A stretch of 64,000 nt of DNA, from NCBI RefSeq assembly GCF_003315595.1, contig NZ_QNQU01000016.1, forward strand, positions 92,085 to 156,084, in the 5' to 3' direction. The position numbers and the translations under genes were made by a program. Below, piece after piece: positions 8,131 to 16,350 of this stretch; the stretch's first letter is position 1; every line of letters starts with the position of its first letter. This DNA is from Pedobacter miscanthi. Its GTDB lineage: Bacteria; Bacteroidota; Bacteroidia; Sphingobacteriales; Sphingobacteriaceae. Under the pieces are notes generated by a model. The model made no database searches. It saw only the letters and a program-made list of their open reading frames with translations, and was not told the DNA's origin.

Positions 8131-9273
8131 TTAATACTTAGCCTGTAAAGAGTTTTCGATTACCTCTTTATAATAATTGATGTATCCGGGAAGGATCTTT
8201 TTCAAATCAAAATCCTGCGCCCTGGTAAAGGCATTTTCTTTAAAACGGTTCAGGGTTTCATCATCTTTTAAAATTTCAATTGCGTGGGCGGCCATTGCTT
8301 CAACATCACCAACATTGCTCATGTAACCGCAAAATCCATCTACATTCAGCTCGGGTAAACCGCCGGCATTGGTTGTAATTACCGGTACTTTGCAGGCCAT
8401 GGCTTCCAGGGCGGCCAAACCGAAACTTTCAGATTCAGAAGGCATCAGGAAAAGGTCTGAAACGGATAAAATCTCTTCCACGGCATCCTGTTTACCTAAA
8501 AACCTTACATTTTCGCAAATATTAAGCGAGCGGCAAAGCTGCTCATTATAAACACGTTCAGGTCCATCGCCAACCATTAATAATTTAGATGGGATTACCG
8601 CCTGTACCTTTTCGAAGATCCTGATCACATCTTCTGTACGTTTTACTTTCCTGAAATTACTGGTATGGATTAAAATCCTTTCGTTATTTGGGGCAATTGC
8701 TTTTTTGAAGTGATCTTTTGCCTGTAAACTAAAACGGCTAAAATCTATAAAATTAGGAATTACCTTAATTTCCTTTGTAATCTCGAAATGACGGTAGGTA
8801 TCTTCCTTTAAATCTTCCGAAACGGTAGTTACGCCATCGCTTTGGTTGATCGAAAAAGTTACCACCGGTTTATAGGTCGGATCTTTACCTACCAGAGTAA
8901 TATCGGTGCCATGTAGGGTGGTTACCACCGGGATATGGATGCCATAACTAGACAAAATCTGTTTTGCCATAAAGGCTGCAGAAGCATGCGGGATGGCATA
9001 GTGAACGTGCAATACATCCAATTGCTCAAAACGCACCACATCTACCAGTTTGCTGGCTAATGCCGATTCGTAAGGTGCATAATCAAAAAGCGGATAATTC
9101 CTCACCGAAACCTCGTGATAAAAAAGGTTTTCAGAAAAGAAATCGAGCCTTGCAGGCTGGCTGTAAGTGATAAAGTGAACCTGGTGACCTTCGCTGGCAA
9201 GCGCTTTACCGAGTTCTGTTGCAACTACTCCACTACCGCCAAAAGTGGGGTAGCAAACAATTCCTATCTTCAT
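8131..9273 (-). CDS. bshA: N-acetyl-alpha-D-glucosaminyl L-malate synthase (bacillithiol step 1)
   Basis: 380 residues, a GT4-family glycosyltransferase. The N-terminus MKIGIVCYPTFGGSGVVATE is the signature of BshA, and the C-terminal donor site has MPSESESFGLAALEAMA with the EX7E-type glutamates. BshA joins UDP-GlcNAc and L-malate, the first reaction of bacillithiol synthesis; deacetylase BshB and cysteine ligase BshC are not in this window. The start at 9273 is the only one that keeps the glycine-rich N-terminal loop. A possible -10-like TACATTTG lies on the minus strand just upstream (9294-9301). The downstream space is A/T-rich with no clear terminator. Confidence 0.93.
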   Translation of the reverse strand: MKIGIVCYPTFGGSGVVATELGKALASEGHQVHFITYSQPARLDFFSENLFYHEVSVRNYPLFDYAPYESALASKLVDVVRFEQLDVLHVHYAIPHASAAFMAKQILSSYGIHIPVVTTLHGTDITLVGKDPTYKPVVTFSINQSDGVTTVSEDLKEDTYRHFEITKEIKVIPNFIDFSRFSLQAKDHFKKAIAPNNERILIHTSNFRKVKRTEDVIRIFEKVQAVIPSKLLMVGDGPERVYNEQLCRSLNICENVRFLGKQDAVEEILSVSDLFLMPSESESFGLAALEAMACKVPVITTNAGGLPELNVDGFCGYMSNVGDVEAMAAHAIEILKDDETLNRFKENAFTRAQDFDLKKILPGYINYYKEVIENSLQAKY

Positions 9274-9389
9274 TATAAACGTATTGTTGTTACCGCAAAT
9301 GTACCCGATTTTAATCTATAATGCATGTCGGCCTATTGCAATAATAAAGACTAGGTATTAAGTAGAGATTTTATCAGTAAGATGTATTA

Positions 9390-9878
9390 CTATTTGAGGT
9401 TTCTCATTTCTTCTTTGATCACCAAAAAAAGCTCGTTTGGTCTTTGTGTACCGATAAAGTACTCTAAACCATCACGGTCAGTTAAAACCACCGCATCTTT
9501 ACCTGATGAATAAAAACGGATAGTGCCTTTGGTGTGCAGGTTATAAACCGGGTTATTGAAAAAATAACGGCTATAGGTCGCTTTACGCACATCAACAATA
9601 CTGTTTAAGTCTATTTTAACACGTTTGGTTGTCCAGAGTCCATCCAAAATCATGCTGCCGTTATCCACAACTATTTTATACTGGATCAAAAAAAGCAGCA
9701 ACATCGAAACACCAATAATGCCGAAACCCACTACAAGGAACAGATCCTGGGTATTATCCCGGTCGCGTTCGTATACGTATGCCGCAAAACAGAATGCAGC
9801 CATAATCAGCCGGATGAAAATGCGGACATAATCGCGGCCGATGTACTGTTTTTCGATATAGGCGTATCTGCTTTCCAC
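9390..9878 (-). CDS. Membrane protein with two transmembrane helices and PH-like C-terminus, unknown function
   Basis: 162 residues. Residues about 18-36 and 46-66 are transmembrane helices, and the rest (KIVVDNGSMILDGLWTTKRVKIDLNSIVDVRKA) resembles bacterial PH-like (bPH) domains by its beta-strand pattern, an inference from composition. The start is a GTG that immediately follows the TAA of tilS (TAAGTG), implying translational coupling with tilS. Such two-helix PH-like proteins are common in Bacteroidetes; function is unknown. Confidence 0.75.
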   Translation of the reverse strand: MESRYAYIEKQYIGRDYVRIFIRLIMAAFCFAAYVYERDRDNTQDLFLVVGFGIIGVSMLLLFLIQYKIVVDNGSMILDGLWTTKRVKIDLNSIVDVRKATYSRYFFNNPVYNLHTKGTIRFYSSGKDAVVLTDRDGLEYFIGTQRPNELFLVIKEEMRNLK

Positions 9879-11210
9879 TTATTTAATTTTGAGTTCGAAT
9901 ATAGCAACTTTTTTGGTTGCAGTTGTTAATTTATATCGGTTATCCTGCCGCATCCCCACAATCCAGATAATTTCGCCATTTCCGTTCACCAGAATCGGCG
10001 TGGTACCTTTTAAATGCAGGGGAACTTTTTCGTCAATAAAATAATCACTTACCTTCTTCAGGCTCCGCATGCCCAGCGGGGTAAATTTATCGCCATTTTG
10101 CCAGTTTCTCAATGCCAGTGGAAAAATCAATTTATCGGCATTTACAAAAGCTTTACGCGCATTAATTTCAAACTTTATTTCTTCTGTAAATTGTAAAGAT
10201 ATTTCATTCCCGGCAAAAACAACGCTTTTGCTTGTTGGGTGGATAAACTGGTTTGCAGTAACCATCTTATTTTTCTCAATGATTACCAGATCATTCCTAT
10301 TGATAATGGCCTGATGCGTAGCACTAAAAAAATGTGTTCCGCTAAGGGCTTTTAAGCTATCCAGAATTTCATGCACCACATTTTCGCCAAAGCCATAAGG
10401 TTTCAGCAATTCGTAAAGTAATAGTTTCTGCGGGTTTAATTTCTCAATTTCTACCAGCGAAATATAAATCGCATCGGCCTTTTTATTTATAATTTTGGCC
10501 TCCAGTTTCTCCACCTGCACATTTAAAAAAGTCTCAAGTTCGGCAAAACGGGCAATATTCTCGGCAAAGGTTTTTTCTAAATTCGTATTGATTTCCTGCA
10601 GATGCGGTACTACCTGCAACCTGATTTTATTTCGGGTATAATTTGTACTGGCATTCGAACTGTCTTCCACAAAATCAATATTATTTGCCGCTACAGTTTC
10701 TTCAATCTGCTGCCTGGTTAAAAACAGCAATGGTCTGATCAGTCGGTCTCGTTTGGGCAAAATACCATGCAGGCCACTTATCCCTGTGCCACGCGTAAGG
10801 TTAATCAAAACCGTTTCTACTGCATCGTTCTGGTGTTGTGCTAAAGCAATATAATCATACTCTTCCTTAAGCCGTATTTCTTCAAACCAGTTATAACGGA
10901 GGTCGCGGGCAGCCATCTGGGTAGAAATTTTATGCTCAGCTGCATATTTTTTTGTATCAAAATGCGTTACATAAAAAGGTAACCCTAAATTTTTGGCCAG
11001 CAGTGCAACAAAATTTTCATCACGTTGTGCCTCACCGGCCCTTAAATTAAAGTTACAATGTGCAACGCCAACATCAACGCCTACTGCTTTAAACAAATGC
11101 AACATTAATACCGAATCTTTGCCGCCGCTTACGGCCAAAAGAATCCTGTTACCCCGAACAAACAACTGTTGTTGTTCAATAAAATCCTGAAATTGCCGTA
11201 GGGGTAACAT
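9879..11210 (-). CDS. tilS: tRNA(Ile)-lysidine synthase
   Basis: 443 residues from the ATG at 11210 (MLPLRQFQDFIEQQ). The PP-loop ATPase motif SGGKDS lies at 28-33, with ALAQHQNDAVETVLINLTRG and GLHGI motifs following, and a C-terminal TilS substrate-binding region (LRNWQNGDKFTPLGM). The enzyme converts cytidine 34 of tRNA-Ile(CAU) to lysidine, changing its codon from AUG to AUA, and is essential in most bacteria. A TTG upstream at 11258 would read through a palindrome in the divergent control region, so the ATG is preferred. It is followed directly by the PH-like membrane gene. Confidence 0.95.
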   Translation of the reverse strand: MLPLRQFQDFIEQQQLFVRGNRILLAVSGGKDSVLMLHLFKAVGVDVGVAHCNFNLRAGEAQRDENFVALLAKNLGLPFYVTHFDTKKYAAEHKISTQMAARDLRYNWFEEIRLKEEYDYIALAQHQNDAVETVLINLTRGTGISGLHGILPKRDRLIRPLLFLTRQQIEETVAANNIDFVEDSSNASTNYTRNKIRLQVVPHLQEINTNLEKTFAENIARFAELETFLNVQVEKLEAKIINKKADAIYISLVEIEKLNPQKLLLYELLKPYGFGENVVHEILDSLKALSGTHFFSATHQAIINRNDLVIIEKNKMVTANQFIHPTSKSVVFAGNEISLQFTEEIKFEINARKAFVNADKLIFPLALRNWQNGDKFTPLGMRSLKKVSDYFIDEKVPLHLKGTTPILVNGNGEIIWIVGMRQDNRYKLTTATKKVAIFELKIK

Positions 11211-11239
11211 CCACCAAAAATATTTAATTTTAACTGGTA

Positions 11240-11255
11240 TTCCGAACGTTCGGAA
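11240..11255. promoter_or_regulatory. Perfect 16-bp palindrome in a divergent control region (candidate operator)
   Basis: TTCCGAACGTTCGGAA is a perfect inverted repeat, 30 bp upstream of tilS and about 20 bp upstream of the OstA-like gene, immediately before the TAACTTTG element. Symmetry and position suit a dimeric repressor of TetR type; the regulator is not known. Confidence 0.5.
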
Positions 11256-11263
11256 CAAAAAAC

Positions 11264-11271
11264 TAACTTTG
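11264..11271 (+). promoter_or_regulatory. -7 element TAACTTTG directly before the GTG start of the OstA-like gene
   Basis: Matches TAnnTTTG. The GTG start is only 4 nt downstream, so the transcript would be leaderless or nearly so. No good TTG lies at the usual distance upstream; the palindrome occupies that place. Confidence 0.5.
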
Positions 11272-11275
11272 TAGT

Positions 11276-13633
11276 GTGCAAAAACTATTTGTCTTTTTAT
11301 TTCTCTTAATCAGCCCCGTATTTTTATTCGGCCAGCAACCCGCTTCGAAGATTAAAGTTGTATCATATGATCACATTTTAATACGGACAAATGAGAATGT
11401 CAGTTTTCTTCGGAACCCAGTTTTTCAACAGGATAATGCTACTTTAACTTGCGATAGCGCTGTATTTTACAGTAAGAGGAACTATTTCGAGGCTTTTAAA
11501 AATGTGCACATCAATCAACTCACCACTGATATATATTCCGATCAATTGGAGTATGACGGGAACAAAAAACAGGCGCATTTAACCGGAAATGTAAGAATGG
11601 TTGACCCAACATCGGTTTTAACCACAAATATTCTCGATTATAACACATTAAGCAAAATTGGCACCTACACCAGTGGTGGCAAAATTGTGAATAAGGATGT
11701 AACCCTTACGAGTAAAAATGGCTATTATTTTAGCAATTCAAACGATGCCTATTTTAGATACGATGTAGTGGTAGTTACGCCGCAATCGGTTATCAAATCG
11801 GATACGATGAGTTATAATACGCAAAGTAAGTGGACCTATTTTTATGGCCCAACCAATATTAAGGGGAAAGATGACAACCTGTACACCGAAAATGGTCAGT
11901 ACAATACATTAACAGAAGATGCTTTTTTTGGGAAGAAAAACCTTTATACACAGGGTACACGTTCATTAAAAGGAGATAGTTTGTATTATTACGGTAAACA
12001 GGGGATTGGTAAAGCGGTTAAGAACATTGTTTTCTCTGATACGAAAGATAAAATGAAAATGTTTGGCGATTTAGGTTACTATTATAAACTCGATCAGCGA
12101 ACATTGGTAACCAGAAATGCTTACTTGGGCATTGGCACCGAAGATTCGGTTATGGTGAAAAACAAAAAAAGACCCGATAGTTTATGGATGGGGGCAGATA
12201 CGCTGGAAACACAGATGGTACTGCAAAAAACCTTAAAACTGATTCCTAAAATTTCGATTAAAGCCGATAACCAGGTTGGGGAAGATGACGAAGACGGCGG
12301 AAAGAAAGAAAAATCGGAGCCAAAAGAGAAACCGGAAATTCAGACCCCGCAAAAAGACGACAGGAGCAAACGCAATGCCGCCAGGAACAATAAAAAGAAA
12401 AAGGGTAATGGCGATGCTGAAACGGAAGACGCGCTAAACCTGAAGGACAAAAGCATTGATAGTTTAAAAACAAAAATAGACTCGCTTGGCAAAGGAATAC
12501 CTAAAATGGGTGTGGATAGTTTGCAAAAAGGCAATATTTTAAAGAGCAAGGCCGATTCTATTATTAAAACGCTGCCCAAGCTCAAAACAGATAGCCTGCA
12601 GAAAAAGATAATCGATAAGGCGGGTCCTGCAATTAAAGACCTTTCGAAAGCAAAAGTGGATAGCCTGCAGAAAAAATTAGTAAAAACAGGTGCTAAGGAT
12701 AGTTTAACAAAAGCTTTAGGGAAGTTAAACCTTGGAAGACCAAACGATACAGCTAAATTTAATCCTGCTGATACCGTTCAGGCACGCATTGTTAAGGCTT
12801 ACCATGGTGTTAAGATCTTTAAAACAAATATCCAGGCCAAAACTGATAGTCTTTTTTACACCAGTGCCGATTCTACCCTGCGCTGCTATAGCAACCCGAT
12901 TATATGGTCGGAAGGTTCGCAACAGGTTGGCGATACCATTTATGTGCAGTTTAAGAACAAAAAACTCAACAATTTACAGTCCATCAGAAATGCTTTTCTG
13001 GTAAATACCCCAACCGATTCGCTCAGGTTTAACCAGATAAAAGGCCGGTTAATGACAGGTTTCTTTTCTAACGGAAAAATGAAGACCCTATATGTTGACG
13101 GCAATGCAGAAAGTATTTATTACACGCAAGATGATAGCACAAAGGTTTATAAGGAAATGAACCAAACGTTAAGCAGCCGGATAAAATTCATTTTTAAGGA
13201 CAAAGAAAATGCAATTGATAACATTGTCTATATCAAGGGCATAGAGGGGGCTTTAAATCCGGAAAACGAAATCGCAAAAGACCATGCTTTAAAGGGCTTT
13301 TCGTGGAAACCCAGCGAGCGGCCAAAATCGAAGAAAGATGCGGTTGGCTCGGCAGGCAAACCTAAGCCCAAAATAAAGGCAAAAACTGTTGCAGGCAAAA
13401 CATTAGCGGGAGCGAAAACCACTGTCCCAGCAGCTAAGTCAATATCAGGTGTTCCTGCCACCAAGCCCAAAATTACGCTCCGTAATGATAGCTTGAAGCT
13501 GGATAAAAAACTGCCTCAAAATAAACCGGCAGATACGGCTAACTTCGGTATTAAACCCATTCTGCCAAAAAAAGATACCACTCAGGTAAAAAAAGATACT
13601 ACCCAGGTAAAAAAGCTGGCTGGTAAAATGTAG
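11276..13633 (+). CDS. OstA/LptA-like outer membrane LPS-transport family protein with disordered insertion
   Basis: 785 residues starting at a GTG. Signal peptide 1-19 (LFVFLFLLISPVFLFG). Residues about 25-320 are OstA-like beta-jellyroll repeats typical of LptA/LptD N-domain relatives (ATLTCDSAVFYSKRNYFEAF, DIYSDQLEYDG, AHLTGNVRMVD), and a second OstA-like region follows at about 510-680. Between them, residues about 325-510 are lysine-, glutamate- and serine-rich with recurring DSLQKK words, and the C-terminus (about 690-785) is a lysine/proline/threonine-rich tail with two KKDTTQV repeats. OstA-type proteins bind LPS in the periplasm; in Bacteroidetes this long form is found as a stand-alone gene and its precise role is unproved. 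Divergent from tilS. Confidence 0.8.
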   Translation: MQKLFVFLFLLISPVFLFGQQPASKIKVVSYDHILIRTNENVSFLRNPVFQQDNATLTCDSAVFYSKRNYFEAFKNVHINQLTTDIYSDQLEYDGNKKQAHLTGNVRMVDPTSVLTTNILDYNTLSKIGTYTSGGKIVNKDVTLTSKNGYYFSNSNDAYFRYDVVVVTPQSVIKSDTMSYNTQSKWTYFYGPTNIKGKDDNLYTENGQYNTLTEDAFFGKKNLYTQGTRSLKGDSLYYYGKQGIGKAVKNIVFSDTKDKMKMFGDLGYYYKLDQRTLVTRNAYLGIGTEDSVMVKNKKRPDSLWMGADTLETQMVLQKTLKLIPKISIKADNQVGEDDEDGGKKEKSEPKEKPEIQTPQKDDRSKRNAARNNKKKKGNGDAETEDALNLKDKSIDSLKTKIDSLGKGIPKMGVDSLQKGNILKSKADSIIKTLPKLKTDSLQKKIIDKAGPAIKDLSKAKVDSLQKKLVKTGAKDSLTKALGKLNLGRPNDTAKFNPADTVQARIVKAYHGVKIFKTNIQAKTDSLFYTSADSTLRCYSNPIIWSEGSQQVGDTIYVQFKNKKLNNLQSIRNAFLVNTPTDSLRFNQIKGRLMTGFFSNGKMKTLYVDGNAESIYYTQDDSTKVYKEMNQTLSSRIKFIFKDKENAIDNIVYIKGIEGALNPENEIAKDHALKGFSWKPSERPKSKKDAVGSAGKPKPKIKAKTVAGKTLAGAKTTVPAAKSISGVPATKPKITLRNDSLKLDKKLPQNKPADTANFGIKPILPKKDTTQVKKDTTQVKKLAGKM

Positions 13634-13669
13634 TTTGTTAATCAATAAATTAATGGTTAAATTTATTTC

Positions 13670-13891
13670 ATGGATTTACAATCAGAAAAATTAAGTGTAC
13701 TCCAACAGATTATCAATTCGGATGATGAAAGTTTAATCAGGGATATCAAATCATTGATTACAGCCAGAGATTTTGATTGGTTTGATGGATTAAGCGGCAG
13801 TCAGCAGAATGATGTACTCGAAGGAATCAATCAACTCGACAAAGGTGAAAGTTTTAGCCACGAGGAAGCAAAAAGAAGATTTAGCCTATAA
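13670..13891 (+). CDS. Antitoxin-like protein of a type II toxin-antitoxin pair
   Basis: 73 residues. It has the short acidic form of RelB/Phd-adjacent 'addiction module' antitoxins (DFDWFDGLSGSQQNDVLEGI followed by KGESFSHEEAKRRFSL), and ends with the basic tail typical of such antitoxins. The gene overlaps the next by one base (TAATG), as expected of coupled antitoxin-toxin synthesis. The family DNA-binding fold cannot be told from sequence alone; the antitoxin role rests on length, tail motif and partner. Confidence 0.75.
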   Translation: MDLQSEKLSVLQQIINSDDESLIRDIKSLITARDFDWFDGLSGSQQNDVLEGINQLDKGESFSHEEAKRRFSL

Positions 13892-14244
13892 TGGAAATTA
13901 TATGGTCTAAAAAAGCAGGTGAAACTTTCCAGAAAAACATTGATTATCTAAAAGAAAACTGGACAGAAGTAGAAGTAAAAAAATTTATCAACAGGGTATT
14001 TGCCTACCTTGAAACGCTATCCAAAGAACCATTCATTTCCAGAAAAACGTATAAAACGAAAAATACCCATATTGGTTTTATCATTCCACACATCTCTGTT
14101 GTGTACCGGATTAAACCAAAAAAAGAGACTTTAGAAATCGTAACTTTTATAGACAACAGGCAAGTAGTAAAAAGAAAAAAAGATTTCTGTAGCCGTTACC
14201 CCTTCAAAAACTCAATCATTTTCTTCAATGCAATTGCCCTATGA
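13891..14244 (+). CDS. RelE/ParE-family toxin
   Basis: 117 residues. The core of about 97 residues is RelE/ParE-like: MEIIWSKKAGETFQKNIDYL at the start, then FISRKTYKTKNTHIGFI, ISVVYRIKP and VTFIDNRQ at the end, the family's terminal strand. RelE members cleave mRNA on the ribosome and ParE members poison gyrase; the subfamily is not certain here. After DNRQVVKRKK the frame runs on for about 20 residues (DFCSRYPFKNSIIFFNAI) into the 3' end of the convergent rdgB gene, overlapping it by 49 bp, so the toxin C-terminus is longer than usual. The start overlaps the antitoxin stop. Confidence 0.8.
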   Translation: MEIIWSKKAGETFQKNIDYLKENWTEVEVKKFINRVFAYLETLSKEPFISRKTYKTKNTHIGFIIPHISVVYRIKPKKETLEIVTFIDNRQVVKRKKDFCSRYPFKNSIIFFNAIAL

Positions 14245-14768
14245 CTGATTTTATTCTTCTCAGCCATATCCATTTCGGCAAAAGTGATATCATAACCGTC
14301 GGGCTGAAATATTGGATCATAGCCAAAACCTTTCGAACCCGATAAGTCTTCCCTGATTGTACCTGCTATCACACCTTCAAAAATATGGTTCTGCCCATCC
14401 TGCATTAAAGAAATAACGGTTTTAAACCTGGCATTCCTGTTACTATTTTCTTCCAGTTTTTTTAAAACGAGCTGGATATTTTCATTACTGTCACGGCTTC
14501 CTGAGTATCTTGCAGAATAAACTCCAGGTTCATTATTTAAAGCCTCCACTTCCAAACCGCTATCGTCGGCAAAACAATCTAAATTGAAATGCTCTACCAC
14601 ATAACCGCTTTTCAAACTTGCGTTTCCTTCAAAAGTATCGGCCGTTTCAGGAATATCTACAAAACAACCAATATCCTCTAAATTCAACACTTCATATTTA
14701 CCTTCTAACGCGGCACGTATTTCTTCTGCTTTATGTTGGTTATTGGTAGCGAAAACAAGTTTTTTCAT
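14196..14768 (-). CDS. rdgB: XTP/dITP diphosphatase (RdgB/HAM1)
   Basis: 190 residues with the family start KKLVFATNNQHKAEEI, the metal site FADDSGLEVEAL, the base-recognition motif FGYDPIF and the terminal SHRAIALKK. It hydrolyses deaminated purine nucleotides (XTP, ITP, dITP) to monophosphates, keeping them out of DNA and RNA. Length is normal. Its final 49 bp overlap, tail to tail, the toxin gene on the other strand. The region upstream (14769-14950) holds only short repeats. Confidence 0.95.
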   Translation of the reverse strand: MKKLVFATNNQHKAEEIRAALEGKYEVLNLEDIGCFVDIPETADTFEGNASLKSGYVVEHFNLDCFADDSGLEVEALNNEPGVYSARYSGSRDSNENIQLVLKKLEENSNRNARFKTVISLMQDGQNHIFEGVIAGTIREDLSGSKGFGYDPIFQPDGYDITFAEMDMAEKNKISHRAIALKKMIEFLKG

Positions 14769-14847
14769 GATGTTTGTTGGAATGTTATAAAGTTGGAAGG
14801 TTGTAAAATTGTAATGTTTTAGCGCAAAAATTAAATGCTATATCTCT

Positions 14848-14944
14848 GTACTTGATACTCAATATTTGATTCTAGATACTTGATTCTAGATACTAAATAC
14901 TTGATACTATAAACTCGATACTAAACACTTGATACTCCAATACT
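14848..14944. repeat. Short imperfect tandem repeat (TACTTGATACT words)
   Basis: About seven degenerate copies of an 11-16-bp word of the form (A/T)ACTTGATACT occur in 97 bp between rdgB and the next minus-strand gene. The same word, inverted, appears upstream of rplY at 54780-54812. No gene is visible here. Confidence 0.65.
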
Positions 14945-14950
14945 AAGCCA

Positions 14951-15604
14951 CTATTTAATTTTCTGCAGATGTCCCCAAAGCATTTTCTTCGCTGTGATGT
15001 CACTATCGAGATGATGAAGGTTTGGCGCAAAGATGATTTTAGTGCTTTCGTGCATGATAATTTCGTTCTGCCAGGTGAGGTTCAGTTTCAGCTCAGCAAT
15101 TTCCACCCCAAAAGACAACATGATAACAGGTTTGAAAAATCGGTGCAACGCTATATAATCTGTTCCTTTGTAATTTGCATAATTTAATAGGGCGAAATCG
15201 GGTGTACCGAGATCAACAGCCTTAACAATTTTTCGCAGCAGTTCCCTACCCTGTTCGGTACTTACATCATGCTGCTGATCGTTCACTAAAATCAATACCG
15301 ATTTTTTATTACCGCCCAAAAATTTAAACGTTTTTTCAGGCATTGCTTCCTCTACAATACGCGGAATTTCAGGTGCTTGAGGATAAACTTTTGGTATTTG
15401 TGTAGATTTAATTTCAGGAATCTGGATGTTTTCTGTATTTAAAACCGTTTCCTTTTCTACTGCAACAGCAACATTTTCAGCAACAAAAACCGGCTCTGGG
15501 TTACGCAAAGGCTGAATTTCGACACTATCATCCTTTACAACAAAAACTTCATCGGTAAAAAATAAACGTAAAGCATTCGCATTGTTGGTAACCTGGTTTT
15601 CCAT
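14951..15604 (-). CDS. Hypothetical protein, possible DNA polymerase III psi-like C-terminus
   Basis: 217 residues, no signal peptide. The N-terminal half is low-complexity with many glutamates and prolines (IPEIKSTQIPKVYPQAPEIP); the C-terminal half (KSVLILVNDQQHDVSTEQGRELLRKIV through to LHHLDSDITAKKMLWGHLQKIK) looks globular. The ending, LDSDITAKKMLWGHLQKI, recalls the tail of HolD (psi), the clamp-loader accessory subunit, which in Bacteroidetes is often annotated as hypothetical. This comparison is tentative. It is divergent from the foldase genes that follow. Confidence 0.6.
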   Translation of the reverse strand: MENQVTNNANALRLFFTDEVFVVKDDSVEIQPLRNPEPVFVAENVAVAVEKETVLNTENIQIPEIKSTQIPKVYPQAPEIPRIVEEAMPEKTFKFLGGNKKSVLILVNDQQHDVSTEQGRELLRKIVKAVDLGTPDFALLNYANYKGTDYIALHRFFKPVIMLSFGVEIAELKLNLTWQNEIIMHESTKIIFAPNLHHLDSDITAKKMLWGHLQKIK

Positions 15605-15708
15605 TCGTATTTTTGCTGGATAATAATTTCTGTTAAAATTAGTTAAATATCTTATAATAGCGCCGCTAATTGTTACTTTTATCCCTTAAAATTTATAGAG
15701 TGCTCTGT

Positions 15709-16296
15709 GTGAGGAAGGCTTATTGCTTATTTGTTTTCAGCTTTATGTACGGCATTTCATTTGCACAGAATGTTGCTGTGGTTAATGGTAAATCAATAAG
15801 TGCCAGGGAGTTTATGTGGGCTTACAAAAAAAGCCACAATGGAAACATTAGCGTTGCTTACGATACCCTGCAAACCTATTTAAACCTCTACATAAATTTT
15901 AAACTTAAAGTTTTGGATGCCCGCGACATGGGGCTTGATAAAAGTGCCAGTTATCAGGAAGAAATCAGAACTTACGAGGATGCGTTAACTACGCATAAAA
16001 AAGTTGGGGTGAGCAATAAAGACCGTGATTTTTTATTAAACGAATACCGCGAAGGTGTTTTAATGTTCAACGTTTCAGAACAAAAAATCTGGAACAAGGC
16101 ACAGGAAGATGATCAGGCGATAAATGATTTTTATACCAAAAATCAAAAAAACTATAATAAACCTTTAAACGAAGTGAGAGGTGAGGTAATTGCCGATTAT
16201 CAACAAAGTTTAGAAGAAAAATGGCTAAAAAGCCTTAAACAGAAATATCAGGTAAGGATTAACGAAAATGAGCTTAAAAAACTCGCCAAGTTATAA
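15709..16296 (+). CDS. SurA-like periplasmic foldase lacking the PPIase domain
   Basis: About 195 residues. The signal peptide is at the GTG at 15709 (AYCLFVFSFMYGISFAQ); the TTG at 15670 and GTG at 15700 are alternatives. The mature part begins NVAVVNGKSISAREFMWAYKK, the N-domain of SurA-type foldases, and then passes directly to the C-terminal helical part (EYREGVLMFNVSEQKIWNKAQ). Full-length Bacteroidetes relatives insert one or more parvulin domains between these, giving 400-700 residues; here they are absent. It lies 54 bp before the full-length surA with the same orientation. Likely a chaperone-only member for outer-membrane proteins. Confidence 0.75.
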   Translation: MRKAYCLFVFSFMYGISFAQNVAVVNGKSISAREFMWAYKKSHNGNISVAYDTLQTYLNLYINFKLKVLDARDMGLDKSASYQEEIRTYEDALTTHKKVGVSNKDRDFLLNEYREGVLMFNVSEQKIWNKAQEDDQAINDFYTKNQKNYNKPLNEVRGEVIADYQQSLEEKWLKSLKQKYQVRINENELKKLAKL

Positions 16297-16350
16297 ACAA
16301 ACTGATAGAGTTGACCATAAATATTAAATTTGCAAAATATAACAAATAGA

